From Planomicrobium sp. CPCC 101110 (GTDB lineage Bacteria > Bacillota > Bacilli > Bacillales_A > Planococcaceae), in the NCBI RefSeq assembly GCF_007859395.1, contig NZ_VOHD01000003.1:1493120-1557119 (forward strand): a stretch of 64,000 bases of DNA, read 5' to 3'. Position 1 is the stretch's first letter; each line of letters starts with the position of its first letter. Below are positions 25,960 to 34,759 of this stretch, one piece after another. The notes under the pieces were generated by a model that was not told the origin of the DNA, made no database searches, and worked only from the letters and a program-made list of their open reading frames with translations. A program made the position numbers and the translations under genes.

Positions 25960-26343
25960 ATGATTCGTGGAGTTAGAGGCGCAATCACAGTAACAAAAGA
26001 CCAGCCGGAAGAAATTTTTCAGGAAACAAAAAAGCTGGTCTTGGAAATGGTAAAAGCAAACAGCATTGATCCTGATAAGGTCGCATCGGTTATTATATCG
26101 ACGACTCCCGATATTTCTTCCGCTTTTCCCGCCAAAGCAGTTCGGACATTGGAGGATTGGACTTATGTTCCGGTAATGTGTACGCATGAAATGGACGTCC
26201 CGGGAAGTCTTCCGCTTTGCATCCGTGTGATGATGCACGTCAATACCGAACAAAAACAACAAGATATACAGCATATTTTCATGAACGAAGCGGTCAAGCT
26301 CCGGCCGGACTTGGTGAAGAAAAACCAGGTGGGGCAAGCATGA
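25960..26343 (+). CDS. aroH: Chorismate mutase, AroH type
   Basis: 127 residues, monofunctional trimeric chorismate mutase. Starts at the base after the aroB stop with TTGGAGGAG upstream. MIRGVRGAITVTKDQPEEI is the family N-terminus, with the active-site arginines (Arg7, and Arg in LPLCIRVMMH). It rearranges chorismate to prephenate. Its stop overlaps the tyrA start as ATGA, so the two are translationally coupled. B. subtilis carries trpEDCFBA-hisC between these two genes. Confidence 0.94.
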   Translation: MIRGVRGAITVTKDQPEEIFQETKKLVLEMVKANSIDPDKVASVIISTTPDISSAFPAKAVRTLEDWTYVPVMCTHEMDVPGSLPLCIRVMMHVNTEQKQQDIQHIFMNEAVKLRPDLVKKNQVGQA

Positions 26344-27431
26344 ATGCACATGTTTTGATCATTGGCCTGGGGTTGATCGGCGGGTCGCTTGCAAAATCAT
26401 TGCAGCGGCACCAGGAAGTCCATATTGCAGGCTATGATGCAGACCCGATGACTCAGCGCAAAGCTTACAAAATGGGCGTTATACATAGCGCACCTCCGAC
26501 GCTGGAAAGCGCGGCGAGGAATGCGGATATTATTGTCTTTGCCACCCCTGTCGGTGCGACCCTTAAACTGATGGAGCAAAGCCGTTTCTGGGATTTGAAG
26601 GAAAACGTGATTTTAACGGATACGGGCAGCACGAAATTGCGGATCATGGAAGCGGCCGAAGCTTTGGAAAAGCCGTTTATCGGCGGCCATCCTATGGCGG
26701 GCTCCCATAAAAGCGGAGTGGAAGCGGCGAAAGATCTGTTGTTTGAAAATGCGTTTTATATATTGACGCCGTCTAAGCTGGCGAATGAAGGGGATCTTTC
26801 AAAGCTGAAATTGCTGCTGTCTGTCACCAAAGCGAAAATCGAGGTTTTGCCGGCGGAAAAACATGATTATTTGACTGCGATTGTCAGCCATTTTCCGCAC
26901 CTGATCGCCGCCTCGCTTGTTCATCAGTTGGAAAAAGAGGAAAAAGAGGATCCTTTTGTCCGCCAGCTTGCGGCCGGCGGATTCCGGGACACTACGCGCA
27001 TCGCTTCTTCCAATCCGGAAATGTGGCGCGATATTACAACTCAAAACAATGGCATGATCATCCGCCAACTGGACAGTTGGATGAGTGAAATGAACCGGTT
27101 GAAGCATTTGCTGGAAGAAAATGAACCAGATTCCATCCAGCAGTATTTCAAGCAGGCAAAAGAAGTGCGCGATGAACTTCCGATTGCGGTAAGCGGGGCA
27201 CTGTATTCCGTTTTCGATCTGCATATCGACGTTCCCGATGTACCGGGAGTCATCTCGGAATTGACAGGTTACTTGGCCGAGGAAAATATCAGCATTGTCA
27301 ATATCCGTATACTGGAAACCCGCGAAGACGTTTTCGGTATTTTGGTTATCAGTTTTCAGACAGCTGAGGACCGTGAGCGTGCAAAAAAGTGTTTCAACCG
27401 AAGAACTTCCTATGATTCATATATTTCCTGA
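26340..27431 (+). CDS. tyrA: Prephenate dehydrogenase
   Basis: 363 residues from the ATG overlapping the aroH stop, with CAGGTGGGG upstream. The NAD-binding motif IIGLGLIGGSLAKS is at the N-terminus; GGHPMAGSHKSG and LTAIVSHFPH are catalytic-domain signatures. An ACT domain is at the C-terminus (about 295-363: VPDVPGVISELTGYLAE), which should bind tyrosine as feedback inhibitor. It oxidises and decarboxylates prephenate to 4-hydroxyphenylpyruvate. Confidence 0.95.
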   Translation: MNAHVLIIGLGLIGGSLAKSLQRHQEVHIAGYDADPMTQRKAYKMGVIHSAPPTLESAARNADIIVFATPVGATLKLMEQSRFWDLKENVILTDTGSTKLRIMEAAEALEKPFIGGHPMAGSHKSGVEAAKDLLFENAFYILTPSKLANEGDLSKLKLLLSVTKAKIEVLPAEKHDYLTAIVSHFPHLIAASLVHQLEKEEKEDPFVRQLAAGGFRDTTRIASSNPEMWRDITTQNNGMIIRQLDSWMSEMNRLKHLLEENEPDSIQQYFKQAKEVRDELPIAVSGALYSVFDLHIDVPDVPGVISELTGYLAEENISIVNIRILETREDVFGILVISFQTAEDRERAKKCFNRRTSYDSYIS

Positions 27432-27446
27432 AAGGACGTCTGTGTG

Positions 27447-28730
27447 ATGGCTCTAACTTTATCTTATTCAAACCCTTCTTTGGCAGGGACCATACAAGTA
27501 CCGGGAGATAAATCCATTTCCCACCGCTCGATCATGTTCGGCGCAATGGCAGCTGGCACAACTACCGTAGAAGGATTCCTTCTCGGAGATGACTGTTTGA
27601 GCACTATAAGCTGTTTCCGCAAACTTGGAGTGGAGATCGCTTTAAACGGCGACAAAGTTACCATCAAAAGCGGCGGAGAAAATTCTTGGGAAGAACCTTC
27701 CGAAGTGCTGGACACCGGGAATTCCGGAACGACAACCCGCCTGATGCTGGGCCTTCTTGCCGGCACTTCTTTCCATACTGTTATGGCAGGCGATGAATCG
27801 ATTGCTAAACGGCCGATGAAACGGATTATTGACCCGCTTCGTGAAATGGGAGCGGATATCCGCGGCCGCCGCGACGGCCAATTTACTCCGCTTGCCATCC
27901 AAGGGACCAAGCTGACAGCGATCGATTACACGTTGCCTGTTGCCAGCGCTCAAGTGAAGTCGGCGATCCTTCTTGCCGGACTGAAAGCTGAAGGCATAAC
28001 AAGAGTGACAGAACCGGTCGCTTCCCGGGACCATACGGAAATCATGCTCGAACATTTCGGTGCAGAGATTTCAAGAAATGACGGAACCATCGAAATTGAA
28101 GGCGGCCAAACGCTTAAGGCCAACCATGTCAAAGTGCCGGGCGATATTTCCTCTGCCGCTTTTATGATAGGTGCAGCGCTTATTGCCCCGAACAGCCAAG
28201 TCACGCTGACAAATGTCGGAACGAATCCGACGCGTACAGGTATTTTGGACGTTATCGAAAAGATGGGCGCTGATTTTGAGGTTGAGGAGCAGCAGGCAGC
28301 AGGAGAAAAAGCGGCAGATTTGACTATCCGTTCTTCAGCGCTAACAGGGACTGAAATTGGCGGCGACTTGATTCCCCGGCTGATCGATGAAATACCGCTG
28401 ATTGCTTTGATTGCCACACAGGCACACGGCACGACGGTTATCAAAGACGCTGAAGAATTGCGCGTCAAAGAAACGGACCGGATAGCGGCAGTCGTAGCGG
28501 AACTGTCGAAATTGGGAGCTGATATCAAAGCGACCGATGATGGCATGATCATCAATGGGCCGACTCCTTTGACAGGGGCCCATGTAAAATCATACGGCGA
28601 TCATCGTCTTGGGATGATGGAAGCGGTAGCGGCGCTCGTTGCTTCGGGCGATGTCGTAATCGACAATCCGGCGTGTATTTCCGTTTCTTATCCCGGCTTT
28701 GTTGAACAATTGGATTCCTTGATAAACTAA
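27447..28730 (+). CDS. aroA: 3-phosphoshikimate 1-carboxyvinyltransferase (EPSP synthase; AroE in B. subtilis)
   Basis: 427 residues. An AAAGGA site is ten bases before ATG 27447 and seven before GTG 27444, so either could be used. Signatures are [42 protein letters not shown] and [11 protein letters not shown]. Residues near the glyphosate site ([13 protein letters not shown]) suggest the class II type common in Firmicutes; this is inferred. It ends the aro cluster. The terminator overlaps its stop. Confidence 0.95.
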   Translation: MALTLSYSNPSLAGTIQVPGDKSISHRSIMFGAMAAGTTTVEGFLLGDDCLSTISCFRKLGVEIALNGDKVTIKSGGENSWEEPSEVLDTGNSGTTTRLMLGLLAGTSFHTVMAGDESIAKRPMKRIIDPLREMGADIRGRRDGQFTPLAIQGTKLTAIDYTLPVASAQVKSAILLAGLKAEGITRVTEPVASRDHTEIMLEHFGAEISRNDGTIEIEGGQTLKANHVKVPGDISSAAFMIGAALIAPNSQVTLTNVGTNPTRTGILDVIEKMGADFEVEEQQAAGEKAADLTIRSSALTGTEIGGDLIPRLIDEIPLIALIATQAHGTTVIKDAEELRVKETDRIAAVVAELSKLGADIKATDDGMIINGPTPLTGAHVKSYGDHRLGMMEAVAALVASGDVVIDNPACISVSYPGFVEQLDSLIN

Positions 28731-28751
28731 CTCTCCGAAAGGGGAGTTTTT
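28729..28751 (+). terminator. Terminator overlapping the aroA stop
   Basis: AACTCTCC, loop GAAA, GGGGAGTT (one T-G pair) and a T run. Short stem; it includes the last base of the stop codon. Confidence 0.7.
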
Positions 28752-28754
28752 ATT

Positions 28755-28808
28755 ATGCTTAGCCAAAGCTTTCGTGTAGGATTAGAAGATGAAATTGAAA
28801 AAGAATAG
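28755..28808 (+). CDS. Possible 17-codon leader ORF
   Basis: ATG at 28755 lies eight bases after GGGGAG (the right arm of the aroA terminator) and runs to TAG at 28808, eight bases before the ypiA start. The peptide is MLSQSFRVGLEDEIEKE. It has no match I recognise. It could be an unannotated small protein, a coupling peptide for ypiA (whose own ribosome site is weak), or chance. Confidence 0.2.
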   Translation: MLSQSFRVGLEDEIEKE

Positions 28809-28816
28809 GTGATAGC

Positions 28817-30070
28817 ATGGCAAACTTGAAAGATATTCAAAAAGCGGTCGAGCAAGGGGATATGGACTCGGTCCATTCTTTGTTGGACCAGTATTTGCTG
28901 AGCGGCGACCCTGACGAACAATATGGATTGTCGGAGTGGTTTGCGGAAATCGGTTTTGTGGAAGAAGCGATCAAAGTGTTGGAACATCTCCAGTATATCT
29001 TTCCGGAAGAAGGGCAACTGGCGATTGACAAAGCCAATATGCTGATTGAGGCGGACCGTGAAGATGAGGCGCTTAACGCACTGATGGAAATTTCAAAAGA
29101 TGACGAATTATATCCTCAGGCGCTTGTGACGCTGGCGGATTTGTTTCAGCTTCAAGGCCTTCTTGAGGCGGCGGAAAGCCGGCTGAATGAAGCGATCGAG
29201 CTGCTTCCTGAAGAGCCATTGCTGATGCAGGCCAAAGCGGAATTGCTCTTGGATTCTGGTCGGTATTTGGAATCGGCGAAAATCTATCAGGACCTTAAAG
29301 AACAAGGAGTTGCGATAGAAGGGGTCAACCTATCCGAGAGGCTGGCTGAAGTATACAGTGCAGGAGCGGCTTACGAAGAAGCGCTCCCATATTATAATGA
29401 GGCGCTGGATGATTTGAAACAGCCCGATGTCATGTTCGGGGCAGCTTTTGCGGCATTCCAGACCCGCCAATACGAGATGGCCGTCCGCTGGCTGGAAGAG
29501 CTTATTGAAATAGATCCGGATTATTTTTCAGCCTATTTCCTTCGTGCCCAAAGTTTGAATATGGCGGAAGATTATAAAGGTGCATACAAGGCGATCCAAG
29601 AAGGCATCGCCCGGAATGAATATGAAAAAGAACTGTATTTGTTTGCCGGCAAGCTGGCGCTTAAACTAGGCAACAAAGAAGCTGGCGTCGACTATTTGCG
29701 GCAGGCGATCGCGCTTGACCCGGAATATATGGAAGCTATCTATACGCTTGTATCCTATTTCCATGCAGAAGAGATGGATGAGGAAGTTCTTGAGCTGACC
29801 GAAACGGTAGTCGCCAACGAAGACGATTGGGCCGGCCTTTATCCGATGATTGCGGAGTCATACGCGCGCACGGAGCAATTTGTCCAGGCGGCGGCTTATT
29901 TCGATAAAGCATACCCGGCGTTTTCCGAAGATCCGGCGTTTCTTGAAAATTATGCGCGTTTTCTGCTTGAAGAAGGAAAACGGGAACGCGCCCTCGAAAT
30001 TATTAAAAAGCTGCAGAGCCTGCAGCCGAACAATCCTGAATGGTTCGACTGGCAACAGTCTGTGGAATGA
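28817..30070 (+). CDS. ypiA: Tetratricopeptide repeat protein (YpiA)
   Basis: 417 residues, acidic, with TPR-type helical pairs over nearly the whole length (for example YFSAYFLRAQSLNMAEDYKGA, and LYLFAGKLALKLGNKEAG). It is a probable cytosolic scaffold. Function unknown. Weak AATAGGTGATAG before ATG. First gene of ypiA-ypiB-ypiF, the B. subtilis order between aroE and qcrA. Confidence 0.88.
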   Translation: MANLKDIQKAVEQGDMDSVHSLLDQYLLSGDPDEQYGLSEWFAEIGFVEEAIKVLEHLQYIFPEEGQLAIDKANMLIEADREDEALNALMEISKDDELYPQALVTLADLFQLQGLLEAAESRLNEAIELLPEEPLLMQAKAELLLDSGRYLESAKIYQDLKEQGVAIEGVNLSERLAEVYSAGAAYEEALPYYNEALDDLKQPDVMFGAAFAAFQTRQYEMAVRWLEELIEIDPDYFSAYFLRAQSLNMAEDYKGAYKAIQEGIARNEYEKELYLFAGKLALKLGNKEAGVDYLRQAIALDPEYMEAIYTLVSYFHAEEMDEEVLELTETVVANEDDWAGLYPMIAESYARTEQFVQAAAYFDKAYPAFSEDPAFLENYARFLLEEGKRERALEIIKKLQSLQPNNPEWFDWQQSVE

Positions 30071-30084
30071 AAGGAGGAACAAAC

Positions 30085-30648
30085 ATGACCGCATCGGTTT
30101 CAGTGGGAGAGAAAAAGCAGTTTGTCCGTTGGTTTTTACAGTCGCACAAGATGAAGAGACGGGAATGCATCTGGATACTCAATTACATGCTCAGCAATGA
30201 GAATTTGCTGGAGAAAACCCATTTTGTTGAAGAAGCGCATTACTGCCCTCGCGCCATGGTCATGTCCTCGACAGAGTCGAAGGAAATACCGTTCCGTTTC
30301 TACAAAGGAAACCTCATGACGGCGGACGCGGAAAAGTCGTTCCATGACCTCCGCTTGAATCCCGAGGAAGAATTATATGTTCAATTGAACTTCCCGAATC
30401 GCCCGCCGTCTCCGCTTTACTTGTCTGTTTTGGAGGAAAATCCTTATATGCCCAAAAATGCCTCCTACAACGTCCAAGACCGCCTCATAGCGGAAAAGGT
30501 GCTCGAAGAAAGCATGTCCGCTTTCCAGGAGGAAGCGATATTGAAGCAAATTGATGAAGCGCTTGACTCAAATGACCGGGACAAATTCTTCAAGTTGTCC
30601 GAGCTGCTTCAATCAATCCAAACCATGAACAAAACGGAGAGTGAATAA
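30085..30648 (+). CDS. ypiB: UPF0302 family protein YpiB
   Basis: 187 residues from ATG at 30085, with a perfect AAGGAGG; the frame is open upstream within ypiA but has no site. The sequence is family-typical (KKQFVRWFLQSHKMKRREC, WILNYMLSNENLLEKTHFV). The C-terminal part is an IDEAL-type short helix-rich region (about 145-180). No enzymatic motif. Function unknown. Confidence 0.85.
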   Translation: MTASVSVGEKKQFVRWFLQSHKMKRRECIWILNYMLSNENLLEKTHFVEEAHYCPRAMVMSSTESKEIPFRFYKGNLMTADAEKSFHDLRLNPEEELYVQLNFPNRPPSPLYLSVLEENPYMPKNASYNVQDRLIAEKVLEESMSAFQEEAILKQIDEALDSNDRDKFFKLSELLQSIQTMNKTESE

Positions 30649-30653
30649 AACCT

Positions 30654-31106
30654 ATGTATTTTATCGGCAAAGATATGGATCAGTTTATTCAACAGAAAGA
30701 ATACGTAGACACGGCAATCGTGCCGCTGCTCGAAGTGGATTTGAGCACTGAAGGCGTTAAAAGAAGCGCTAGCGCATCCGAGTATCTGCAATCGCTAACC
30801 GCTTTACTAGAAAAACAATTTAAAGGGCGGATCCTTTTGCTTCCGCCTATTTCTTATGCAAAAAAAGCGGACCGTGAACGGATTGCCGGCGAATTGGGGG
30901 AAGAGCTGCATGCGGCAAACTTCAAGCATGTGTTCTATTTGACGACAGATGCTGCCTGGCGCACAATCGACAGCCTGGAAAATGTCTTGTGGCTGCCTGC
31001 CATCCCGATAGAAAACATGGACCAAAGATTCCGGAATTCCGTCATGGAAGACCAGCTGCGGCAAGTGCTCCCGCTCTTCACAAAAGAGTGGACAAAGCCT
31101 TCATGA
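30654..31106 (+). CDS. ypiF: DUF2487 family protein YpiF
   Basis: 150 residues, ATG five bases after the ypiB stop. No signal peptide or membrane segment. The family has no known function. Placed between ypiB and qcrA as in B. subtilis. The qcr promoter region begins right after the stop, so it probably ends the ypiABF unit, though no terminator hairpin is obvious. Confidence 0.82.
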   Translation: MYFIGKDMDQFIQQKEYVDTAIVPLLEVDLSTEGVKRSASASEYLQSLTALLEKQFKGRILLLPPISYAKKADRERIAGELGEELHAANFKHVFYLTTDAAWRTIDSLENVLWLPAIPIENMDQRFRNSVMEDQLRQVLPLFTKEWTKPS

Positions 31107-31109
31107 AAT

Positions 31110-31139
31110 GTTCACAAACTGTCTTAATAGATTCACATT
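31110..31139 (+). promoter_or_regulatory. Two ResD-like boxes upstream of qcrA
   Basis: GTTCACAAA (31110-31118) and ATTCACATT (31131-31139) read on the minus strand as TTTGTGAAC and AATGTGAAT. The ResD consensus I recall is TTTGTGAAT (8 of 9 and 7 of 9 matches). They have the same orientation and start 21 bases apart, two helical turns. They lie upstream of the -35 box at 31155. ResD dependence of qcrABC is known in B. subtilis; binding here is inferred. Confidence 0.45.
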
Positions 31140-31154
31140 AGATTGAATGCAATA

Positions 31155-31183
31155 TTGACCTGCACTTTCTATTGATATATCAT
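31155..31183 (+). promoter_or_regulatory. Sigma-A-type promoter of qcrABC
   Basis: TTGACC (31155-31160), 17-base spacer, TATCAT (31178-31183). The transcript would start near 31190, leaving a leader of about 68 bases. Confidence 0.65.
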
Positions 31184-31257
31184 TAGGTTGTCCTAGTAAT
31201 TATATTTGAATGAGTATGTCCATTGGACTGACCTTGAATGTTAGAGGGGGGAAAAGG

Positions 31258-31761
31258 ATGAGTAACAATCGTGTATCAAGACGTCAATTTTTAGGTTATA
31301 CTTTAACAGGCGTTGGTGGTTTCATGGCAGCAGGAATGCTAATGCCGATGATTCGTTTTGCGGTAGACCCAATTCTCCAAGAGAATACAGCTGGGGATTT
31401 CGTATTGACTGACCAAGCAGTAGCTGATTTATCTGAAGAGCCGGTACGTGTTGACTTTGCATATGAGCAAGTTGATGCATGGTACACCTCGGAAGTGACA
31501 AGCTCTGCATGGGTGTATAAAGAAGGCGACAAAATTATCGCACTCTCACCTGTCTGTAAGCATTTGGGCTGTACAGTGAACTGGGCAGCTGACCCGGAAC
31601 ACCCGACCCAATTTTTCTGCCCATGCCACGCTGGACGTTATGAAAAAAATGGCCAAAACGTTCCAGGAACACCGCCGCTTGGACCGCTCGATGAATTCGC
31701 AGTTGAAGAACGAGACGGATATCTTGCTATCGGTGCAGTAAAAGCAAACAGTTTAATTTAA
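31258..31761 (+). CDS. qcrA: Menaquinol:cytochrome c reductase, Rieske iron-sulfur subunit
   Basis: 167 residues from ATG at 31258 (AGAGGGGGGAAAAGG upstream; the open frame before it is leader). The N-terminus has a twin-arginine signal anchor, VSRRQFLGYTLTGVGGF. The [2Fe-2S] ligands are in CKHLGC and CPCHAGRY. It accepts electrons from menaquinol in the bc complex at the outer membrane face. First gene of qcrABC. Confidence 0.96.
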   Translation: MSNNRVSRRQFLGYTLTGVGGFMAAGMLMPMIRFAVDPILQENTAGDFVLTDQAVADLSEEPVRVDFAYEQVDAWYTSEVTSSAWVYKEGDKIIALSPVCKHLGCTVNWAADPEHPTQFFCPCHAGRYEKNGQNVPGTPPLGPLDEFAVEERDGYLAIGAVKANSLI

Positions 31762-31784
31762 TAGTTTAAGGGGGTACGACACCA

Positions 31785-32459
31785 GTGCTAAACAAGTTAT
31801 ATGATTGGGTTGATGAGCGCTTGGACATCACGCCGATCTGGCGTGATATTGCTGACCATGAAGTACCGGAACACGTAAACCCCGCACACCACTTCTCGGC
31901 ATTTGTTTACTGCTTCGGAGGATTAACCTTCTTCATTACAGTAATCCAGATCTTATCCGGTATGTTCTTAACAATGTATTATGTGCCTGATATCGAAAAT
32001 GCTTGGCAGTCGGTATATTATCTTCAAAACGAAGTCGCTTTTGGAGAAATCGTGCGTGGGATGCACCACTGGGGTTCTTCTCTAGTAGTGGTAATGATTT
32101 TCCTTCATACATTACGTGTATTCTTTACAGGAGCTTACAAAAAACCTCGTGAGTTGAACTGGATCGTCGGAGTTTTGCTGTTCGGCGTAATCTTAGGGCT
32201 CAGCTTCACAGGCTACCTGCTTCCATGGGATATGAAAGCATTATTTGCAACAAAAGTAGGAATTGAAATTGCCGCTTCTGTACCAGTAATCGGCGGTATG
32301 ATCAAAGTCCTTCTTGCCGGGGATTCAACAATTCTCGGTGCACAAACTTTGACTCGATTCTTCGCGATTCATGTATTCTTCTTGCCTGCCGCATTACTTG
32401 GGTTGATGGGCGCGCATTTCGTCATGATCAGAAGACAAGGTATTTCAGGACCGCTTTAA
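31785..32459 (+). CDS. qcrB: Menaquinol:cytochrome c reductase, cytochrome b subunit
   Basis: 224 residues, GTG start with AAGGGGGTACG. It is a short, b6-type cytochrome b with four membrane helices. Heme-ligand histidines lie in MHHWGSSLVVVMIFLHTLRV and in the last helix (FAIHVFFLPAALLGLMGAHF). Cys43 in FVYCFGG is the residue that holds the extra covalent heme c in B. subtilis and Geobacillus. Confidence 0.96.
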   Translation: MLNKLYDWVDERLDITPIWRDIADHEVPEHVNPAHHFSAFVYCFGGLTFFITVIQILSGMFLTMYYVPDIENAWQSVYYLQNEVAFGEIVRGMHHWGSSLVVVMIFLHTLRVFFTGAYKKPRELNWIVGVLLFGVILGLSFTGYLLPWDMKALFATKVGIEIAASVPVIGGMIKVLLAGDSTILGAQTLTRFFAIHVFFLPAALLGLMGAHFVMIRRQGISGPL

Positions 32460-32498
32460 AATTTTGCGGTCTTAAGGATTTATAAAGGAGGGGACACT

Positions 32499-33278
32499 AT
32501 GCATCGCGGAAAAGGGATGAAGTTCGTAGGGGATTCTCGTGTGCCTGGTTTACAGCATCGTAAACCAAATATCCCTAAAGATTATTCCGAATACCCTGGT
32601 AAAACAGAAGCTTTCTGGCCCAACTTCCTTTTGAAAGAATGGATGATTGGTGCTGTCTTCTTGATCGGATATTTGCTTTTGACTGTCGCGCATCCTTCGC
32701 CTCTTGAAGGCCAGGCAGACCCGACAGATACAGGTTATATTCCGTTGCCAGACTGGTATTTCTTATTCTTATACCAATTGTTAAAATATCAATTTGCATC
32801 CGGCCCGTTCAATATCGTCGGAGCAATCATCATGCCAGGACTTGCTTTTGGGGCTCTAATGCTAGCGCCATTCTTGGATCCTGGCCCTGAACGACGCCTG
32901 TCAAAACGCCCATTGCCTGTGGCATTCGGACTTTTGTCAGTAGCGGCCATCTGTTTCTTGACTTGGGAATCTGTAGCGAACCATGACTGGGAAGCTGCAG
33001 AAGCTCAAGGGCAAATCGTTGAGGAAGTTCAAATTGATACGAGCGATCCAGGATATGAAATCTATTCAGGTTCTGCATGTATCAGCTGCCACGGCGATAA
33101 CTTGGAAGGCGCGGTTGGACCGGCTCTTACCAACACAGAATATACAGCTGAAGAAATTGCTGAAATTGCTGTGAATGGTATTGAAGAAGACGGCCAGCAA
33201 AAAATGCCGCCATCATGGGAAGGTTCAGACGAAGACTTGCAAGTCTTGGCTGAATTCATCGATGGACTATCTGAATAA
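32499..33278 (+). CDS. qcrC: Menaquinol:cytochrome c reductase, cytochrome b/c subunit
   Basis: 259 residues. The N-terminal half has three membrane segments like subunit IV of b6f (DTGYIPLPDWYFLFLYQLLKY). The C-terminal half is a cytochrome c domain with heme site CISCH and a likely methionine ligand in QQKMPPSWEG. This fusion is the Bacillus-type bc complex. ATG has TAAAGGAGGGG. Strong terminator after it. Confidence 0.96.
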   Translation: MHRGKGMKFVGDSRVPGLQHRKPNIPKDYSEYPGKTEAFWPNFLLKEWMIGAVFLIGYLLLTVAHPSPLEGQADPTDTGYIPLPDWYFLFLYQLLKYQFASGPFNIVGAIIMPGLAFGALMLAPFLDPGPERRLSKRPLPVAFGLLSVAAICFLTWESVANHDWEAAEAQGQIVEEVQIDTSDPGYEIYSGSACISCHGDNLEGAVGPALTNTEYTAEEIAEIAVNGIEEDGQQKMPPSWEGSDEDLQVLAEFIDGLSE

Positions 33279-33287
33279 TTGCAGTTG

Positions 33288-33314
33288 AAAGAGCCGGGAA
33301 ACCGGCTCTTTTTT
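33288..33314 (+). terminator. Intrinsic terminator of qcrABC
   Basis: AAAGAGCCGG, loop GAAA, CCGGCTCTTT and more T. Ten perfect pairs with a stable tetraloop. Confidence 0.92.
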
Positions 33315-33334
33315 ACTACTCGGAAAGGGAGAAA

Positions 33335-33958
33335 ATGATGCTTTCCTTTATGCAAAATCTTTCTGCATGGCTCATGTATCGGCCATTTTTGCTGCTGTTG
33401 TTTATCGTGAATCTGTTTGGCACAATTTATGGCTACATATGGTATGGCTGGCAATTGAAAATCACAGAGCCTAAATTTTTAATATTCGTGCCGGATAGTC
33501 CGACTGCAAGTTTGTTTTTTACGGTTGTTTTAGGGCTATGGCTCATTGGCAAGCGCAGTTCACTGTTTGAGGCATTGGCATTTATCACCTTGATCAAATA
33601 CGGCCTTTGGGCAGTCGTCATGAATTTACTGACGCTTTGGCAAGCGGGTGAAATCGGCTGGATGGGCTGGATGCTTGTCGGTTCTCATTTTGCGATGGCG
33701 CTGCAAGCGGTGCTTTACATAGACCACTACCGTTTTGGCTGGTGGGCTGTTGGGCTTACAGCCGTTTGGACCCTGCATAACGATGTTATCGATTATGTGT
33801 TTGGCCAGATGCCGATTTACAGCAGTTTAAGCGATTACAGTGCGCAAATTGGTTATTTCACATTTTGGCTGTCGATTGGCTGCATCGCTTTCGCGGGTTA
33901 CGTTGCCCAGTTGAACAAAGCAAGTGCGTTTCAATTGACCAATACTGACGTTTCTTAG
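33335..33958 (+). CDS. ypjA: DUF1405 membrane protein YpjA
   Basis: 207 residues with about six membrane helices and few charged residues. ATG follows GAAAGGGAG; a second ATG is in frame at 33338. Function unknown. It follows qcrC in B. subtilis too. The next gene there is ypjB; here a YugP-type protein takes the place. Confidence 0.82.
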   Translation: MMLSFMQNLSAWLMYRPFLLLLFIVNLFGTIYGYIWYGWQLKITEPKFLIFVPDSPTASLFFTVVLGLWLIGKRSSLFEALAFITLIKYGLWAVVMNLLTLWQAGEIGWMGWMLVGSHFAMALQAVLYIDHYRFGWWAVGLTAVWTLHNDVIDYVFGQMPIYSSLSDYSAQIGYFTFWLSIGCIAFAGYVAQLNKASAFQLTNTDVS

Positions 33959-34004
33959 TAAAATAAAGGTACGAAATAGTATGAAAGAGGTGTGGAAATA
34001 AGAT

Positions 34005-34679
34005 ATGGGATTCATTGTCTACTTTATCCTGTTGCTTGCTTTGCCGCTATGGGCCCAGTTCAAATTGAAACGAACGTATAGCAAGTATTCAAAAGTCCGT
34101 TCTACTTCCGGCCATACGGGCGCGCAAGTTGCCCGCATTATTTTGGACCAAAACGGTTTGCATGATGTGAAAGTTGTGGAAAGCCGCGGTATGTTGAGTG
34201 ACCACTATAACCCATTAACGAAAATAGTTGCTTTAAGCTCCCATAACTATCACGAAGCTTCGGTTGCTGGCACAGCAGTTGCTGCACACGAAGTAGGGCA
34301 TGCAATCCAAGACGCGGAAGCTTATTCGTTCCTGCGCTTGCGCCACCGCCTAGTACCGCTTGTTAACGTATCATCGAACGCTTCATGGATTTTTATCATG
34401 ATCGGTTTGTTCTCCGCCTGGAGCGACGCTTTGCTGCTTGGAATAATCTTGCTTGCTGCAGGGGTTGTGTTCCAAATCATCACGTTGCCGGTGGAGTTCA
34501 ATGCATCAAGCCGTGCAATGGACCAGTTGTTGTCGCATAACATCATCCGCAACGAAGAAGAAAGGCACGCGAAAAAAGTGCTGAGTGCTGCTGCAATGAC
34601 TTATGTTGCAGCTACTGCAGTAGCGGTTCTTGAACTGGCACGTTTAGTTTTGATCTATACAGGCATGAACCGTTCATAA
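34005..34679 (+). CDS. Zinc metallopeptidase, YugP family
   Basis: 224 residues. The zinc motif is HEVGH in AVAAHEVGHAIQDAEAYSFL (about residues 94-98), with several membrane segments (about 3-20, 118-160, 195-217). ATG has GAAAGAGGTG. A probable membrane-embedded peptidase; substrate unknown. In B. subtilis yugP lies in another region, so its place between ypjA and the YitT gene is different here. Confidence 0.85.
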   Translation: MGFIVYFILLLALPLWAQFKLKRTYSKYSKVRSTSGHTGAQVARIILDQNGLHDVKVVESRGMLSDHYNPLTKIVALSSHNYHEASVAGTAVAAHEVGHAIQDAEAYSFLRLRHRLVPLVNVSSNASWIFIMIGLFSAWSDALLLGIILLAAGVVFQIITLPVEFNASSRAMDQLLSHNIIRNEEERHAKKVLSAAAMTYVAATAVAVLELARLVLIYTGMNRS

Positions 34680-34681
34680 AG

Positions 34682-34716
34682 AAAAACCGGTCCGAATTTT
34701 CGGACCGGTTTTTTTG
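34682..34716. terminator. Strong, probably bidirectional terminator
   Basis: AAAACCGGTCCGAA and TTCGGACCGGTTTT form 14 perfect pairs with a 2-base loop core, flanked by A and T runs. It separates the YugP gene from the convergent minus-strand YitT gene. Confidence 0.9.
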
Positions 34717-34759
34717 TGGAAACAAAAAAATTTTTCTTTACAGCAAACCCACTGGAGAG

